A stretch of DNA of 64,000 nucleotides from Planctomycetota bacterium (lineage in GTDB: Bacteria; Planctomycetota; B15-G4), in contig JAJDEP010000014.1 in NCBI GenBank assembly GCA_029259715.1, positions 186,001 to 250,000 on the forward strand, in the 5' to 3' direction. Of the stretch, positions 8,673 to 17,624 are shown in pieces. Both the position numbers and the translations under genes were made by a program. Within the stretch, counting starts at the first letter, position 1, and each line of letters begins with the position of its first letter. The notes under the pieces were generated by a model. It did no database searches and had not been told where the DNA came from. It was given only the letters and a program-made list of their open reading frames with translations.

Positions 8673-9836
8673 TCAGTCGCAGAAGAAATACTCGAACTGC
8701 GCGAGGGCGCCGGAGCCCGAGAACTCCACCTCCATCCACTCGCTGCAGTTCTCGTCGAGGAACACCCGCTGGATCGAGTTGTCGCCCGCCGCGGGGACGA
8801 AGATCTCCTGGGTGACAACATCGACCGGGCCGCAGCAGACGGCCTCGCCATCGCAGGCGCCGTCGCAACCTTCGTCGTCACACTGCTCTTCGCACGGGTC
8901 GCACGTCCCGCAGACGATCCCGGTCTGTCCGACGCGCACCCAGGCGCCGCCCGCCTCGTCGACGTCGAGCAGATCGACGCTGCAGAAGCCGAGGTCGAAG
9001 CGGGCGTCGATGCGGATCACGCCGCCCCAGCCCTCGTCGTCGGGCACGTCGCAGAAGCCGTCGTCACAGCCGTCGTCGTTCTCCTGGATTACGACCACGT
9101 GGTCGTAGGCCTGGCAGGGGTTGCCGGGGAAGACCGGACCCTGCCCGCCGCCGTCCGGGCCGCCGACGATGCAGCCGTCCGCGTCCTCGCCGAAGGTCGG
9201 CGTGGACAGGTCGTCGTCGCCGCCGGTCGGGTTGGCCGAATCGAAGATCACCGCGTAGTCGGGGCCGTCCGGGCTGTCGTTGAGGGCGGAGACGTTGCCC
9301 CATTCGTCCTCCCACTGGGCCGACAGGATCTGGCCCGGGGCCGAGGCGCTGTCGCCGTCGCCGTTCTCGCAGCCGGCGCCGGTGCCACAGTCGTGGTCTT
9401 CCCAGTCCTCGACGTTGCAACCGTCGCTGCTGCCGAGGTCGAGCGGTTCGGGATCGGAGAATTGGGTGCCGCGCCTGCCGACGAAGCCGGCGCGGTACAC
9501 CACGGGCTGCTCGAGCATCTCGGCGGGCAGCGCCAGGTGCAGGCTGCGCACGCCGTCGGGACCGAGACGACCGAGGTCGACCAGGAACGGATCGAGGCCG
9601 TCCACCGACGCCATGATGAAGAACGAGCCGGACGGCGGTCCGTTCAACTCGGCGAGGACGGTGGGCAGATCGATGCCGGCGCCCTGGGCCACGTCGAGTG
9701 TGTAGGCCGGCGCGGAATGCGCGAGCGCCGCGGCGAAGCGATTCGGCGCCTGGCTCAGCAACTCGTCGGCCGCCACGGCCGGTGAAAGCGCCAGGCCGAG
9801 CACGGCCAGGGCGGAAAGGGTCTTGGTGATGCACAT
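8673..9836 (-). CDS. Secreted Cys/Asp-rich protein of unknown function
   Basis: A protein of 387 residues with a signal peptide (KTLSALAVLGLALSPAVA). I recognise no family. The N-terminal 110 residues have few cysteines, while the rest is rich in Cys, Asp and Gly, with clusters such as CDDGFCD, CGTCDPCEEQCDDEGCDGACD and a C-terminal FFCD. This suggests a disulfide-stabilised, perhaps calcium-binding, extracellular protein. The frame extends further upstream, but the ATG at 9836 has GAGGAGGAG about 8 nt before it. Acidic residues with few lysines are typical of secreted proteins in this window. Confidence 0.8.
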   Translation of the reverse strand: MCITKTLSALAVLGLALSPAVAADELLSQAPNRFAAALAHSAPAYTLDVAQGAGIDLPTVLAELNGPPSGSFFIMASVDGLDPFLVDLGRLGPDGVRSLHLALPAEMLEQPVVYRAGFVGRRGTQFSDPEPLDLGSSDGCNVEDWEDHDCGTGAGCENGDGDSASAPGQILSAQWEDEWGNVSALNDSPDGPDYAVIFDSANPTGGDDDLSTPTFGEDADGCIVGGPDGGGQGPVFPGNPCQAYDHVVVIQENDDGCDDGFCDVPDDEGWGGVIRIDARFDLGFCSVDLLDVDEAGGAWVRVGQTGIVCGTCDPCEEQCDDEGCDGACDGEAVCCGPVDVVTQEIFVPAAGDNSIQRVFLDENCSEWMEVEFSGSGALAQFEYFFCD

Positions 9837-9943
9837 GATGGACAACTCCTCCTCAGGGATGGTCCCTCGGGCCCGGCGCTCCGCCCCCAGCGGTTCGCGC
9901 CTCTCCACTGCCCGTGGACCGGCCATGTTCGGCCAGGTTCCCG

Positions 9944-9959
9944 AATTGCACAAGCAATT
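9944..9959 (-). terminator. Paired hairpins downstream of metG
   Basis: Past the metG stop, reading the minus strand, GGGC-TCTC-GCCC is followed by AATTGC-TTGT-GCAATT, a perfect 6-bp stem with a 4-nt loop. No T-run follows. It could end metG transcription or act as an operator for the gene downstream. Confidence 0.3.
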
Positions 9960-9975
9960 GATGGGCGAGAGCCCT

Positions 9976-11628
9976 TCAGGCCTGCGTGGCTTCCTCTTCG
10001 ACCCAGCGCGGGAAGATGCCCTCGGGCTTGGGCAGCGACGTGCCCGGCACGAGCGCGTCGGCCCCGCCCGCTCCCCCGCCCGCGCCGAGCGCGTCGAAGG
10101 CTCGCCGGTCGGGCGGAACGGCCAGCAGGTCGAGCATGCGGCCCGCGCTCTCGGGCATGACCGGCTGCACCAGGATGGCGAGGTGGCGCACCACCTCCGC
10201 GAGCACCCACAGCACGGTGGCCATGCGCTCGGTGTCCGTCTTCTTCAGCTTCCACGGCGCCTGACCGTCGACGTAACGATTGGCCTCGGCCACCACGTCG
10301 AAGAGCGCATCGAGCGATGCCGTGATGGCCTCGCGCCCCATCAGCTCCGCCATCACGCCGTGCAGCGCGCGAGCCTGGGCGAGCAACGCCTCGTCCTCAT
10401 CCGTCAGCGCGCCCGGCGACGGCACCTGTGCGTCGCAGTTCTTGTGGATCATCGAGAGGACGCGCTGGCACAGGTTGCCGAGATCGTTGGCCAGGTCGGT
10501 GTTGAGGCGGCCGATGAGGGCCTTGCGCGAGTAGTCTCCGTCCTTGCCGAAGGGCACCTCGCGCATGAGGAAGTAGCGCACCGGGTCGACGCCGAAGGTC
10601 GACACCAGCTCCACCGGATCGATGACGTTGCCCAGCGACTTGCTGATCTTCTGGCCCTCGTGGGTCCACCAGCCATGGGCGAAGATGCGCTGGGGCACGT
10701 CGATGCCGGCCGCCAGGAGGAACGCCGGCCAGTACACCGCGTGGAAGCGCAGGATGTCCTTGCCCACCATGTGCACGTTCGCCGGCCAGAAGGTGGCGAA
10801 GTCGTCGGCGCCCGCTGCGGCGCCCGCCCCGCCGGCGCCGTCCTTTCCGCCCTCGGTCTCGGGGTAGCCGATGGCGGTGATGTAGTTGGTCAGCGCGTCG
10901 AGCCACACGTACATGATGTGGTCCTCGTCGCCGGGCACGGGCACGCCCCACTGGAAGCTGGTGCGCGACACCGACAGGTCCCGCAGGCCGCCCTTCACGA
11001 AGCTGACCACCTCGTTGTAGCGGGACGGTGGCAGGATCATGTCCCGGCGCTCCGCAAGGAGCGCGAGCAACGGTTCGGCGAAGGCCGACAGGCGGAAGAA
11101 GTAGCTGGGCTCCTCCATCCACTCGACGGGCGCGCCGGTGGGCGCGAGCTTGGTCGGCTTGCCGGGCTTCCCGTCGGGGCCGGGGGGGCCGGGCGGGCCG
11201 TCCTGCAGCTCGTCCTCGGCGTAGAAGGCCTCGTCGCGCACGGCGTACCAACCGGCGTAGCTGTCGAGGTAGATGTGCCCCGCCTCGGCCAACCGGGTCC
11301 ACAGCGCCTGGGCCGACGCGATGTGCCGCGGCTCGGTCGTGCGGATGAACTGGTCGTTGGAGCAGTTGAGCGTGCCGGTCAGCTCGCGAAACGTCGCCGA
11401 GACCTCGTCGCAGAAGGTCTGCGGATCCTTGCCCGCCGCCAGCGCCGACTTCTCCACCTTCTGCCCGTGCTCGTCGGTGCCGGTGAGGAACAGCACCCGC
11501 CGCCCGTCGAGCCGCATGAACCGCGCCAGCACGTCGCAGGCGATGGTCGTGTACGCATGCCCGATGTGGGGCTGGTCGTTCACGTAGTAGATCGGCGTCG
11601 TGATGTAGTAGGCGTCGGGGGCGCTCAT
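9976..11628 (-). CDS. metG: Methionyl-tRNA synthetase
   Basis: Charges initiator and elongator tRNA-Met. It has the class I signatures PHIGHAY near residue 20 and KISKSLGN in the catalytic core, and the family segments YYVNDQPHIGH, FLTGTDEHGQK, NYFF-like SYFFRLS and WPANVHMVGKDI. The frame is open to 11763, but the family N-terminus fixes ATG 11628, giving 550 residues. There is no C-terminal EMAP-type tRNA-binding domain and no four-cysteine zinc knuckle, so it is the short form. Two low-complexity loops stand out: a collagen-like PPGPPGPDGKPGKP stretch before the YFF motif and a Gly/Ala run before WPANVH. Confidence 0.95.
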   Translation of the reverse strand: MSAPDAYYITTPIYYVNDQPHIGHAYTTIACDVLARFMRLDGRRVLFLTGTDEHGQKVEKSALAAGKDPQTFCDEVSATFRELTGTLNCSNDQFIRTTEPRHIASAQALWTRLAEAGHIYLDSYAGWYAVRDEAFYAEDELQDGPPGPPGPDGKPGKPTKLAPTGAPVEWMEEPSYFFRLSAFAEPLLALLAERRDMILPPSRYNEVVSFVKGGLRDLSVSRTSFQWGVPVPGDEDHIMYVWLDALTNYITAIGYPETEGGKDGAGGAGAAAGADDFATFWPANVHMVGKDILRFHAVYWPAFLLAAGIDVPQRIFAHGWWTHEGQKISKSLGNVIDPVELVSTFGVDPVRYFLMREVPFGKDGDYSRKALIGRLNTDLANDLGNLCQRVLSMIHKNCDAQVPSPGALTDEDEALLAQARALHGVMAELMGREAITASLDALFDVVAEANRYVDGQAPWKLKKTDTERMATVLWVLAEVVRHLAILVQPVMPESAGRMLDLLAVPPDRRAFDALGAGGGAGGADALVPGTSLPKPEGIFPRWVEEEATQA

Positions 11629-12000
11629 CCCCTGAAGTGTCCCCCTCGCCCGGGACGAATCAAGACCGGGGCGGCGGGCCCGTTCATCGCGTGTCCCTGT
11701 ACTGCCCGCCGCCCCCTGCATGTGCAGCGGGGTGTCCCTGGAGTCTGCTCTGTCCTCGTGCACTCATCGGTGCCGCGTCCCGGTCGCCCCCCATCTGACG
11801 GGGAGCCCGGCGCTGCCGCGGCGACGGAGAAGGGTGACGGCCGACCGATCGTCCGGGTCTCGCGACTCGGACCGCCGAGCGACCGCCACCTCATCCGCGG
11901 GACAACCCTTCGTCCGCATGACGAGGTGACATGAATCGCCGCCCTCACGCCGGGCGTGAAGGTCCCGAGCCGGCGGCCCATCGTGCGCGCCGCCGGGCGA
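11629..12000. other. Gene-free gap of 372 bp upstream of metG
   Basis: No convincing gene on either strand. It holds a short palindrome CTGCA-TG-TGCAG (near 11717) and, at its right end, two hairpins past the stop of the next minus-strand gene, listed separately. The metG promoter should lie at its left end, but I see no good -10 box. Confidence 0.5.
11945..11995 (-). terminator. Two hairpins after the exported-protein gene at 12001
   Basis: CGGCGGC (11971-11977) and GCCGCCG (11989-11995) form a perfect 7-bp stem starting 5 nt past the stop codon. TCACGC-CGG-GCGTGA (11945-11959) forms a second 6-bp stem. Neither has a T-tract, so intrinsic termination is possible but unproven. Confidence 0.35.
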
Positions 12001-13830
12001 CTAGGGTCCGGTGTTGAGACCCACCAGGCCCACTTCGTCGACGGCGAGCGTGCCCACGGCGGGACGGTCGAGGTAGGTCTCGACCAGCTCGCGCTCGAGC
12101 AGCTCCATGCCCGACAGGTAGATCAGCAACGGCGGCGCCTCGCCGCCCAAACCGCCCCCGGCGAGCATGGCCGCCAGCCCCGACTTGATCGAGATGAGCA
12201 GGTTGTTGAAGCCGTAGGCCGGATCGCCATAGGTGACCATGGTGTGTCGGGCCGGGTGCCGCTCCAGCTCCGCCAGGTACTCCTCGTCGTTGCCCACCGA
12301 CGGCAGGTCGGGCGAACTCTTGCGCCGCACCACGTCGTGCACCAGCGACGGCGCCAGCGACATGACGGCGAAGTCGTCGGCGATGACCCAGTTGAGCTTG
12401 ATGCCCGGGATCGGCACGGGGGCCGGCATGGACTTGAGCTTCCAGCCGAGGAAGTCGTCCTGCTTCACCGACGCCCGCAGCGGGCTGCCCTCGATCAGGC
12501 CGTCCACGAGCGTGCGCATGGCCTCGCCGTCCTCGAGTCCCAGGACGAGACCGTAGTTGAGCGGGCCGAGCTCGGGCGGCACACCCAGCGGCAGCGCCTC
12601 GGCCTGGTCGACCGGCGCCGTGAAGAAGGCCACCTGCCCCGAGAGGTTGGCGAGCAGGTCGTCACGCAGGCTGAAGCCCAGCTGGGCATCCAGCTCCGCC
12701 ATCTGCGCCACCACGTCGGCCAGGCTCACCTCGCTCAGCTCGACGATGGACCGCACGGTCTCGTCGAACATGTCGACCGGCGAGAGGCTCAGGGCGTTGG
12801 CGCCGTAGACCGACGCCGGCACCATGTTCATCAGGTTGGGCGACTCCTCACCGATGATCGCCGTGAGGAAGTCGGAGAGCAGGCCGCCCTCGCCCCAGGT
12901 CACGCCCATGCCGGTGGACGCGCCGTCGGCGTCGAAGGTGAACCCCTGGAAGATGGGGCCCAACTCGAGCAGGCCCGCCTCGGAGAAGCCGTCGACCGCC
13001 ACGCCCTGCATGGCAAGGATGGCGCCCATGGGCCCCTCCACGACGTGCCCCAGCACCCGGGCCACGTCGAGGTAGAGCAGCACCCCCGCGTCCTCGAAGC
13101 CCTCGGGGATGGTCGCGTAGCGATCGCCGGCCCCCAGCACCTCGTCGGCCTCGCCGCCCACCGCCCGCCAGACCACGTCGAACTGTTCCTCGGTGCCCAG
13201 CTCGCCGGCGCACAGCACCAGCGTCGTGCCCTGGAAGGCGTAGGTGACCCACGCGTCGCCCGACTCGCCACCGTCGCCGAGCTGCAGCGTGGTGGTCATC
13301 TCACCGTCGAGGTCGTCGACGACGATGAGCACGTCGTCGGCCTCGTCGGCGGTGTCGAGCGTGGCCTCCATCTCGACCTCGAGGTCTTCGCGGTTCTCAC
13401 CGACGTCGACCAGCACGGCGAACATGAACGGGAAGGCGGCGTCGGGGTATTCCTCGGCGATCTCGAGCACCACGAAGGCGGCGGCGCCCTCGGCCTTGCC
13501 CGGCCACGAGAGCGGGTTCACGCCCAGCGCCTCGAGGGCCCGCTTGCCCCAGTCGTCGCCCGACAGGCGCATGGATTCCCGGAGCGGCGCAAGCGCGGCG
13601 TCGGCGAGCAGCCGGCCGTAGCCCGACTCGTCCCAATCGGCGCTGAGCTCGCTGACCGAGTCGGTGCCGAGGAACAGGATCACGTTGGGCGGCAACGCGT
13701 GCTGCCAACCTTCGTCGCCCGCGTGGGCCACGGCGGTCGGGACGGCGAGCGCGAAGAGCGCGGCGAGGAGGAGCCGGGGCAACAGAGCGATGCGTTGCGG
13801 GGCGATGCGTTGCGGGGCGCTGCGAGTCAT
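12001..13830 (-). CDS. Large exported protein of unknown function (DUF3352-like)
   Basis: 609 residues with a long basic N-region, then a signal peptide (LLPRLLLAALFALAVPTAVAHA). The mature protein begins with 'LPPNVILFLGTDSVSEL', a pattern I associate with large planctomycete proteins of the DUF3352 type. Alternating alpha/beta segments follow, with LLYLDVARVL, FTAPVDQ and a closing LERELVETYLDRPAVGTLAV. No catalytic motif is visible. It starts 3 nt after the FG-GAP gene stops, so the pair is surely one operon and may act together at the envelope. The N-terminus contains a perfect 15-bp duplication coding APQRI twice. Confidence 0.75.
   Translation of the reverse strand: MTRSAPQRIAPQRIALLPRLLLAALFALAVPTAVAHAGDEGWQHALPPNVILFLGTDSVSELSADWDESGYGRLLADAALAPLRESMRLSGDDWGKRALEALGVNPLSWPGKAEGAAAFVVLEIAEEYPDAAFPFMFAVLVDVGENREDLEVEMEATLDTADEADDVLIVVDDLDGEMTTTLQLGDGGESGDAWVTYAFQGTTLVLCAGELGTEEQFDVVWRAVGGEADEVLGAGDRYATIPEGFEDAGVLLYLDVARVLGHVVEGPMGAILAMQGVAVDGFSEAGLLELGPIFQGFTFDADGASTGMGVTWGEGGLLSDFLTAIIGEESPNLMNMVPASVYGANALSLSPVDMFDETVRSIVELSEVSLADVVAQMAELDAQLGFSLRDDLLANLSGQVAFFTAPVDQAEALPLGVPPELGPLNYGLVLGLEDGEAMRTLVDGLIEGSPLRASVKQDDFLGWKLKSMPAPVPIPGIKLNWVIADDFAVMSLAPSLVHDVVRRKSSPDLPSVGNDEEYLAELERHPARHTMVTYGDPAYGFNNLLISIKSGLAAMLAGGGLGGEAPPLLIYLSGMELLERELVETYLDRPAVGTLAVDEVGLVGLNTGP
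13787..13816 (-). repeat. Perfect 15-bp tandem duplication in a start region
   Basis: Two identical copies (13787-13801 and 13802-13816) within codons 5-14 of the gene starting at 13830 encode APQRI-APQRI. Being a multiple of three it keeps frame. Copy number probably varies between strains. Confidence 0.85.
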
Positions 13831-13833
13831 GGA

Positions 13834-16347
13834 TCAGTCCTGCGGATAAACGATGACGCGGTCGTGGACGATGATGGCGATGTCGAGCAGGCCGTCACCC
13901 GTGAGTTCGGCGATGATCAGCTCGCGGGGTTCGCGACTGCCGCCCCCGCGCGAGAACAGGCGCTGCTCGAAGACGGGGAACTTCATGGCGTGGGCGATCT
14001 CGCCGTCCCGCATGGTGGCGATGGCGATCAGGTGCTTGTTCGTCTCGGTGAGCACGAGGTCGCTGTTGCCGTCGCCGTTCACGTCGCCGAAGGCGATGCG
14101 GTCGAGGTTGGGCGACTTCACCGGCAACTCGTACTCGTGCTCGGGCACGAAGCGCGCCCGGGTCCCGCCCTGGACGACCATGCCGAGCTCGTCGCCGGCA
14201 GGCAGGGCGATATCGAGCAGGCCGTCGGCGTCGAGGTCGGCCACCAGGATGGTGCTCGGCGAGAGGCCGCCCAGCTCGACCACCGCCACCGTGCGGGCGC
14301 TGCCGTCGTCGGCGGGCGCGAGCACGTGCAGCTCGTCGGACGTGGAGTCGACCAGCAGCACCTCGGCGCGGGCCCCGCCGCTCAAGGCCGCCAGCGCCAC
14401 GGCCGCGACCGAGGCGGACGGGTCGTCGAGGTTGTACTGCCCCACCACCTCCACGGTCATGGTGTCGCCCGAACCGCCGGCGGCCAGCACGAAGGCCCGC
14501 GCGAAGTTGGGGCCGGGCACGAGCAACTCGGGCGAGCCGTCGCCGTCGACGTCTCCATAGGAGACCTGGGCGCGGGAGAGGCCCTTGAGGATGCCCAGAC
14601 CCGGCACGTCGTCGACGGGCACGTCGAGCCACTCGTCGCCGCGGGCCAGTAGCACCTTGGGCATCTTGCTGGAGACGAAGGCGATCACGTCGCCGCGGCC
14701 GTCGCGGTCGAGGTCGGCCACGAGCAGGCTCGACGGATCGGCGTCGGGGTCGTCGAGGGGCCAGGTCTGCGGGGCGCCGCCGGCGGCATCGAGGCGCGCC
14801 AGGGTGTGCTTGCGACTGCGGCTCTTGCCCTCGCCGGTGACGACCCAGATTTCCGACGCACCGTCGCCGTCGGAGTCGGCCACGGTGAGGGCCAGCAAGT
14901 CTTCGCCGGGCACGGGCAGCGCGCGGGGGAAGCCGATGCGTCCCGACGCGTCGACGTCGGCGATGCCGATGCCGCCCTCGTCGGGCGCGGCCACCACCAC
15001 CTCGGGCAGACCGTCGCCATCGACGTCGGACACGTGCGGGCTGCTCGCGCCCACCAGCGACGGGTGCACGGTGGACTCCTGGAAGCGCCCGGCCGCATTG
15101 CCGCGCCAGCTCACCAGCCGCGAGGCCTTGGGCTCGGCCAGCAGCAGGTCGGTGCGTCCGTCGCCGTCGAGTTGTGAAAGAACGACCTCGCGCTTGCCGC
15201 TGCCCTCGAAGCTCGCGAAGGGCAACACCATCAGGGACGAGAGGGCCAGCTCGTCGTTACCGGCTGCTTCTTCCTGGTAGCGGAGCAGGGCGAAGCGGCC
15301 GCTGCGCCGGCGCACGGCGCCCACCTCGGCCTTGCCGTCGCCGTCGAGGTCGGCGCTGGCATAGGTGCGGATCGACGTGAACAGCGAGCGCCGCTCGGGC
15401 CCGAACGCGCCGCCGCCCTCGCCCAGCCGATAGCGGAAGGGCGAGTCGCTGCCCCCGCTCAGGTACATGAGGTCGAGCCGGCCGTCGCCGTCGATATCGA
15501 GCAGGTCGAGGGCGTCGGGCTCGGACGTGGCGTTGGGCAGCTTGGGGCCGGCCTCCAGCGCGCCGCCATCCTGCAGGAAGAGCTGCGTGGTGGTCTTGCC
15601 GAGCACGACCAGGTCGAGGTCGCCGTCGCCGTCGATGTCGCCGGCGCGCAGGGCCTTGCTGGTGGTGGCCGGGTCGTCGACGTCGAAGCGCACCTCGTCG
15701 CCCCAGTGCCCCTCGGCGTTCCGCCAGGCGATGGTGACGCGGTTGCTGTCGCCCAGGAAGGCCAGGTCGTTGTCGCCGTCCGAATCGAGGTCGGCGATGA
15801 CCAGCGACGTGACCTTCTGCTCGGTGGGGTAACTGCTGCGGATGAAGTAGGTCTCGTCGGCGAGGTCGTTGATGGACTCGGGGACGTGGGTCTCGATCTC
15901 TTCGTCGGGCCGACGCTGCCGCAGCACCTCGATCTGGGCTTTGCTGTTGTTGACCAGGATCATGTCGCCCAACCCGTCGCCATCGACGTCGGCGGCGCGC
16001 AGGTCGGAGATGCCGTTGTTGAACTTCGAGATGATGAAGCCGTCGAAGCCGAAGTGCTCGAAGAGGTCGTCGGGGGCGGGCGTGGCAGGCGACGCGGCGA
16101 GCGCGGGCGCGGCGGGATCGAGCGCCACGGGGGCCGTGTTCGTGTGCGCAGCGGCCGGCGCCACGAGGGCGGCCAGCTGCGCGGCGATGGCCTCGTCGGC
16201 GGCCTGGGCCAGCGCGGCCCGGGCGGCGGCGGCCACCTGCTCGGAGACGTCACGGTCGGGCGCAACCGCGGGCGTCACGGCGGGCGCGGTGGCGGCGGCG
16301 CTCGCGTACAGGGAGATGAGGGCACAGAGGGCGGCGATCAGGGGCAT
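13834..16347 (-). CDS. Exported FG-GAP/VCBS repeat protein
   Basis: 837 residues with a signal peptide (MPLIAALCALISLYASAA), an Ala/Pro-rich spacer to about residue 90, then about thirteen FG-GAP/VCBS units. Each centres on a calcium-loop motif D-x-D-x-D-G-x-x-D, such as ADVDGDGLGDM, GDIDGDGDLDLV and GDVNGDGNSDLV. These build integrin-alpha-like seven-bladed propellers, probably two. Such proteins sit on the cell surface and bind partners or polysaccharide in a calcium-dependent way; no enzyme activity is implied. The next gene begins 3 nt after its stop. A TAGACT box lies about 90 nt upstream. Confidence 0.9.
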   Translation of the reverse strand: MPLIAALCALISLYASAAATAPAVTPAVAPDRDVSEQVAAAARAALAQAADEAIAAQLAALVAPAAAHTNTAPVALDPAAPALAASPATPAPDDLFEHFGFDGFIISKFNNGISDLRAADVDGDGLGDMILVNNSKAQIEVLRQRRPDEEIETHVPESINDLADETYFIRSSYPTEQKVTSLVIADLDSDGDNDLAFLGDSNRVTIAWRNAEGHWGDEVRFDVDDPATTSKALRAGDIDGDGDLDLVVLGKTTTQLFLQDGGALEAGPKLPNATSEPDALDLLDIDGDGRLDLMYLSGGSDSPFRYRLGEGGGAFGPERRSLFTSIRTYASADLDGDGKAEVGAVRRRSGRFALLRYQEEAAGNDELALSSLMVLPFASFEGSGKREVVLSQLDGDGRTDLLLAEPKASRLVSWRGNAAGRFQESTVHPSLVGASSPHVSDVDGDGLPEVVVAAPDEGGIGIADVDASGRIGFPRALPVPGEDLLALTVADSDGDGASEIWVVTGEGKSRSRKHTLARLDAAGGAPQTWPLDDPDADPSSLLVADLDRDGRGDVIAFVSSKMPKVLLARGDEWLDVPVDDVPGLGILKGLSRAQVSYGDVDGDGSPELLVPGPNFARAFVLAAGGSGDTMTVEVVGQYNLDDPSASVAAVALAALSGGARAEVLLVDSTSDELHVLAPADDGSARTVAVVELGGLSPSTILVADLDADGLLDIALPAGDELGMVVQGGTRARFVPEHEYELPVKSPNLDRIAFGDVNGDGNSDLVLTETNKHLIAIATMRDGEIAHAMKFPVFEQRLFSRGGGSREPRELIIAELTGDGLLDIAIIVHDRVIVYPQD

Positions 16348-16375
16348 GGCGCTCGGTCGCAGTGCGGTCGTGGGA

Positions 16376-16387
16376 CGTTCCGGAACG
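16376..16387. promoter_or_regulatory. 12-bp perfect palindrome upstream of the FG-GAP gene
   Basis: CGTTCCGGAACG is self-complementary over all 12 bases and lies 28 bp before the ATG at 16347. It could be an operator for a dimeric regulator; no regulator gene is adjacent. Confidence 0.25.
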
Positions 16388-16436
16388 GCACCGCGCCGGG
16401 TTCCTCGAGGGCGTCTCCCCCCGCGCGGAGGGCCGA

Positions 16437-16442
16437 GTCTAG
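16437..16442 (-). promoter_or_regulatory. Candidate -10 box (TAGACT) for the FG-GAP operon
   Basis: The hexamer lies on the minus strand about 90 nt before the ATG at 16347. The same hexamer recurs before several other genes here. The palindrome at 16376-16387 would fall in the resulting leader. Confidence 0.3.
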
Positions 16443-16537
16443 TGAGATCGCTTGCCTGGCGACAGGCCCCCGGGAGGGTGTCCGGGCCTTGTCACGGCTC
16501 CGACAAACCCTGTTCGCTCCGCCCGCCCCTTCCCTCT

Positions 16538-16543
16538 TAGAAT
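16538..16543 (+). promoter_or_regulatory. Candidate -10 box (TAGAAT) of the trypsin-like protease
   Basis: It is separated from ATG 16551 by exactly 7 nt with no Shine-Dalgarno between, consistent with a leaderless transcript. Confidence 0.45.
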
Positions 16544-16550
16544 CACGGGC

Positions 16551-17615
16551 ATGACGACTCTCATGATGATTCCGGCGCGGACCACCGCCGCCGCCGTGCT
16601 GCTGCTGTGTCTCCTCGCGCCCGTTGCGGCCGGCGCGCCGCGCCCGGCCCCGCTGCCGCAGGACGACCCGCCCCCCGCCGCCGAACCGGCCCCACTCGGT
16701 ACCACTCCCGACCTCGGCGCTGCCGGCACCCTCGACGAGCTCGTGCTGCAGGGCGGCTCGTCGCTCCAGGGCCGCGTGCTCAAGGAAACCGACGCACGCA
16801 TCTACCTCGACGTCGGGTGGACCGTCATGGAGATCCCCAAGGAGATGGTCACCGAGCGCATCGCCGGCTCGGGCGCCGTGGTCGAGCAGGGCAGCGGCGG
16901 CGCCGACGACCTCTACTCCCGGGCGGGCGGCCTGCCCGACCTGACCCTCGAGGAAGCCGTCGAGCGCTACGGCGAGGGCGTCGTGGTGGTGAAGCAGCCG
17001 GGCGGCCTCGGCAGCGGCTTCGTCGTGCGCGAGGACGGCTACATCATCACCAACAGCCACGTGATCCAGGGCGAGACCAAGGTGTCGGTGACCGTGCACC
17101 GCAAGACCGCCGACGGCGTCGAGAAGAAGGTCTTCGAGGAGGTCGAGATCATCTCGGTGAACCCCTTCGTCGACCTGGCCCTGATCAAGATCAGCGAGGA
17201 GGAGCTGGGCGACTTCCCGCTCACCAAGGTCTACTTCGGCGACATGAACAACGTCGAGGTCGGCGAGACCGTCTTCGCCGTGGGCGCGCCGCTGGGCATG
17301 GAGCGCTCGGTGTCCGAGGGCATCGTCTCGATCAAGAACCGCGCCCAGGACGGCAAGGTCTACATCCAGACCACCGCGGCCATCAACGGCGGAAACTCCG
17401 GCGGCCCCCTGTTCAACAGCAAGGGCGAGGTCATCGGCGTCAACTCATGGCACTTCATGTTCGCGGAAGGGATGAACTTCTCCATCCCCATCGACTTCGT
17501 GACGCACTTCATCGCGAACCGGGACGCCTTCGCCTTCGACCGCGACAACCCGAACAGCGGGTACATGTACTTGAAGCCGCCGCGAAGGAAGAAGCCGGAC
17601 CCGATGCGGGATTAG
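16551..17615 (+). CDS. Exported trypsin-like serine protease (S1C/HtrA-type, no PDZ domain)
   Basis: 354 residues with a signal peptide (AAAVLLLCLLAPVAAGA). The catalytic triad is complete: H170 in NSHVIQG, D208 in VDLALIKI and S283 in GGNSGGPLFN. Before the protease domain a segment (about 60-105) reading 'SSLQGRVLKETDARIYLDVG' resembles a small beta-domain rather than a PDZ. HtrA proteases normally carry one or two PDZ domains after the protease; this protein ends soon after the last strand (NSGYMYLKPPRRKK) with a basic tail. It probably handles misfolded or secreted proteins in the periplasm. The PIN gene begins 9 nt after its stop but differs sharply in base composition, so I do not read the two as an old operon. 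Confidence 0.9.
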   Translation: MTTLMMIPARTTAAAVLLLCLLAPVAAGAPRPAPLPQDDPPPAAEPAPLGTTPDLGAAGTLDELVLQGGSSLQGRVLKETDARIYLDVGWTVMEIPKEMVTERIAGSGAVVEQGSGGADDLYSRAGGLPDLTLEEAVERYGEGVVVVKQPGGLGSGFVVREDGYIITNSHVIQGETKVSVTVHRKTADGVEKKVFEEVEIISVNPFVDLALIKISEEELGDFPLTKVYFGDMNNVEVGETVFAVGAPLGMERSVSEGIVSIKNRAQDGKVYIQTTAAINGGNSGGPLFNSKGEVIGVNSWHFMFAEGMNFSIPIDFVTHFIANRDAFAFDRDNPNSGYMYLKPPRRKKPDPMRD

Positions 17616-17624
17616 GACTTCGTC

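Noticed and set aside
11956..14652. Open frame of 898 codons on the plus strand opposite the exported protein and FG-GAP genes
   Set aside because: It is composed of Arg/His/Gly/Val-rich junk, opposite two genes with clear domains and signal peptides; a codon-bias shadow.
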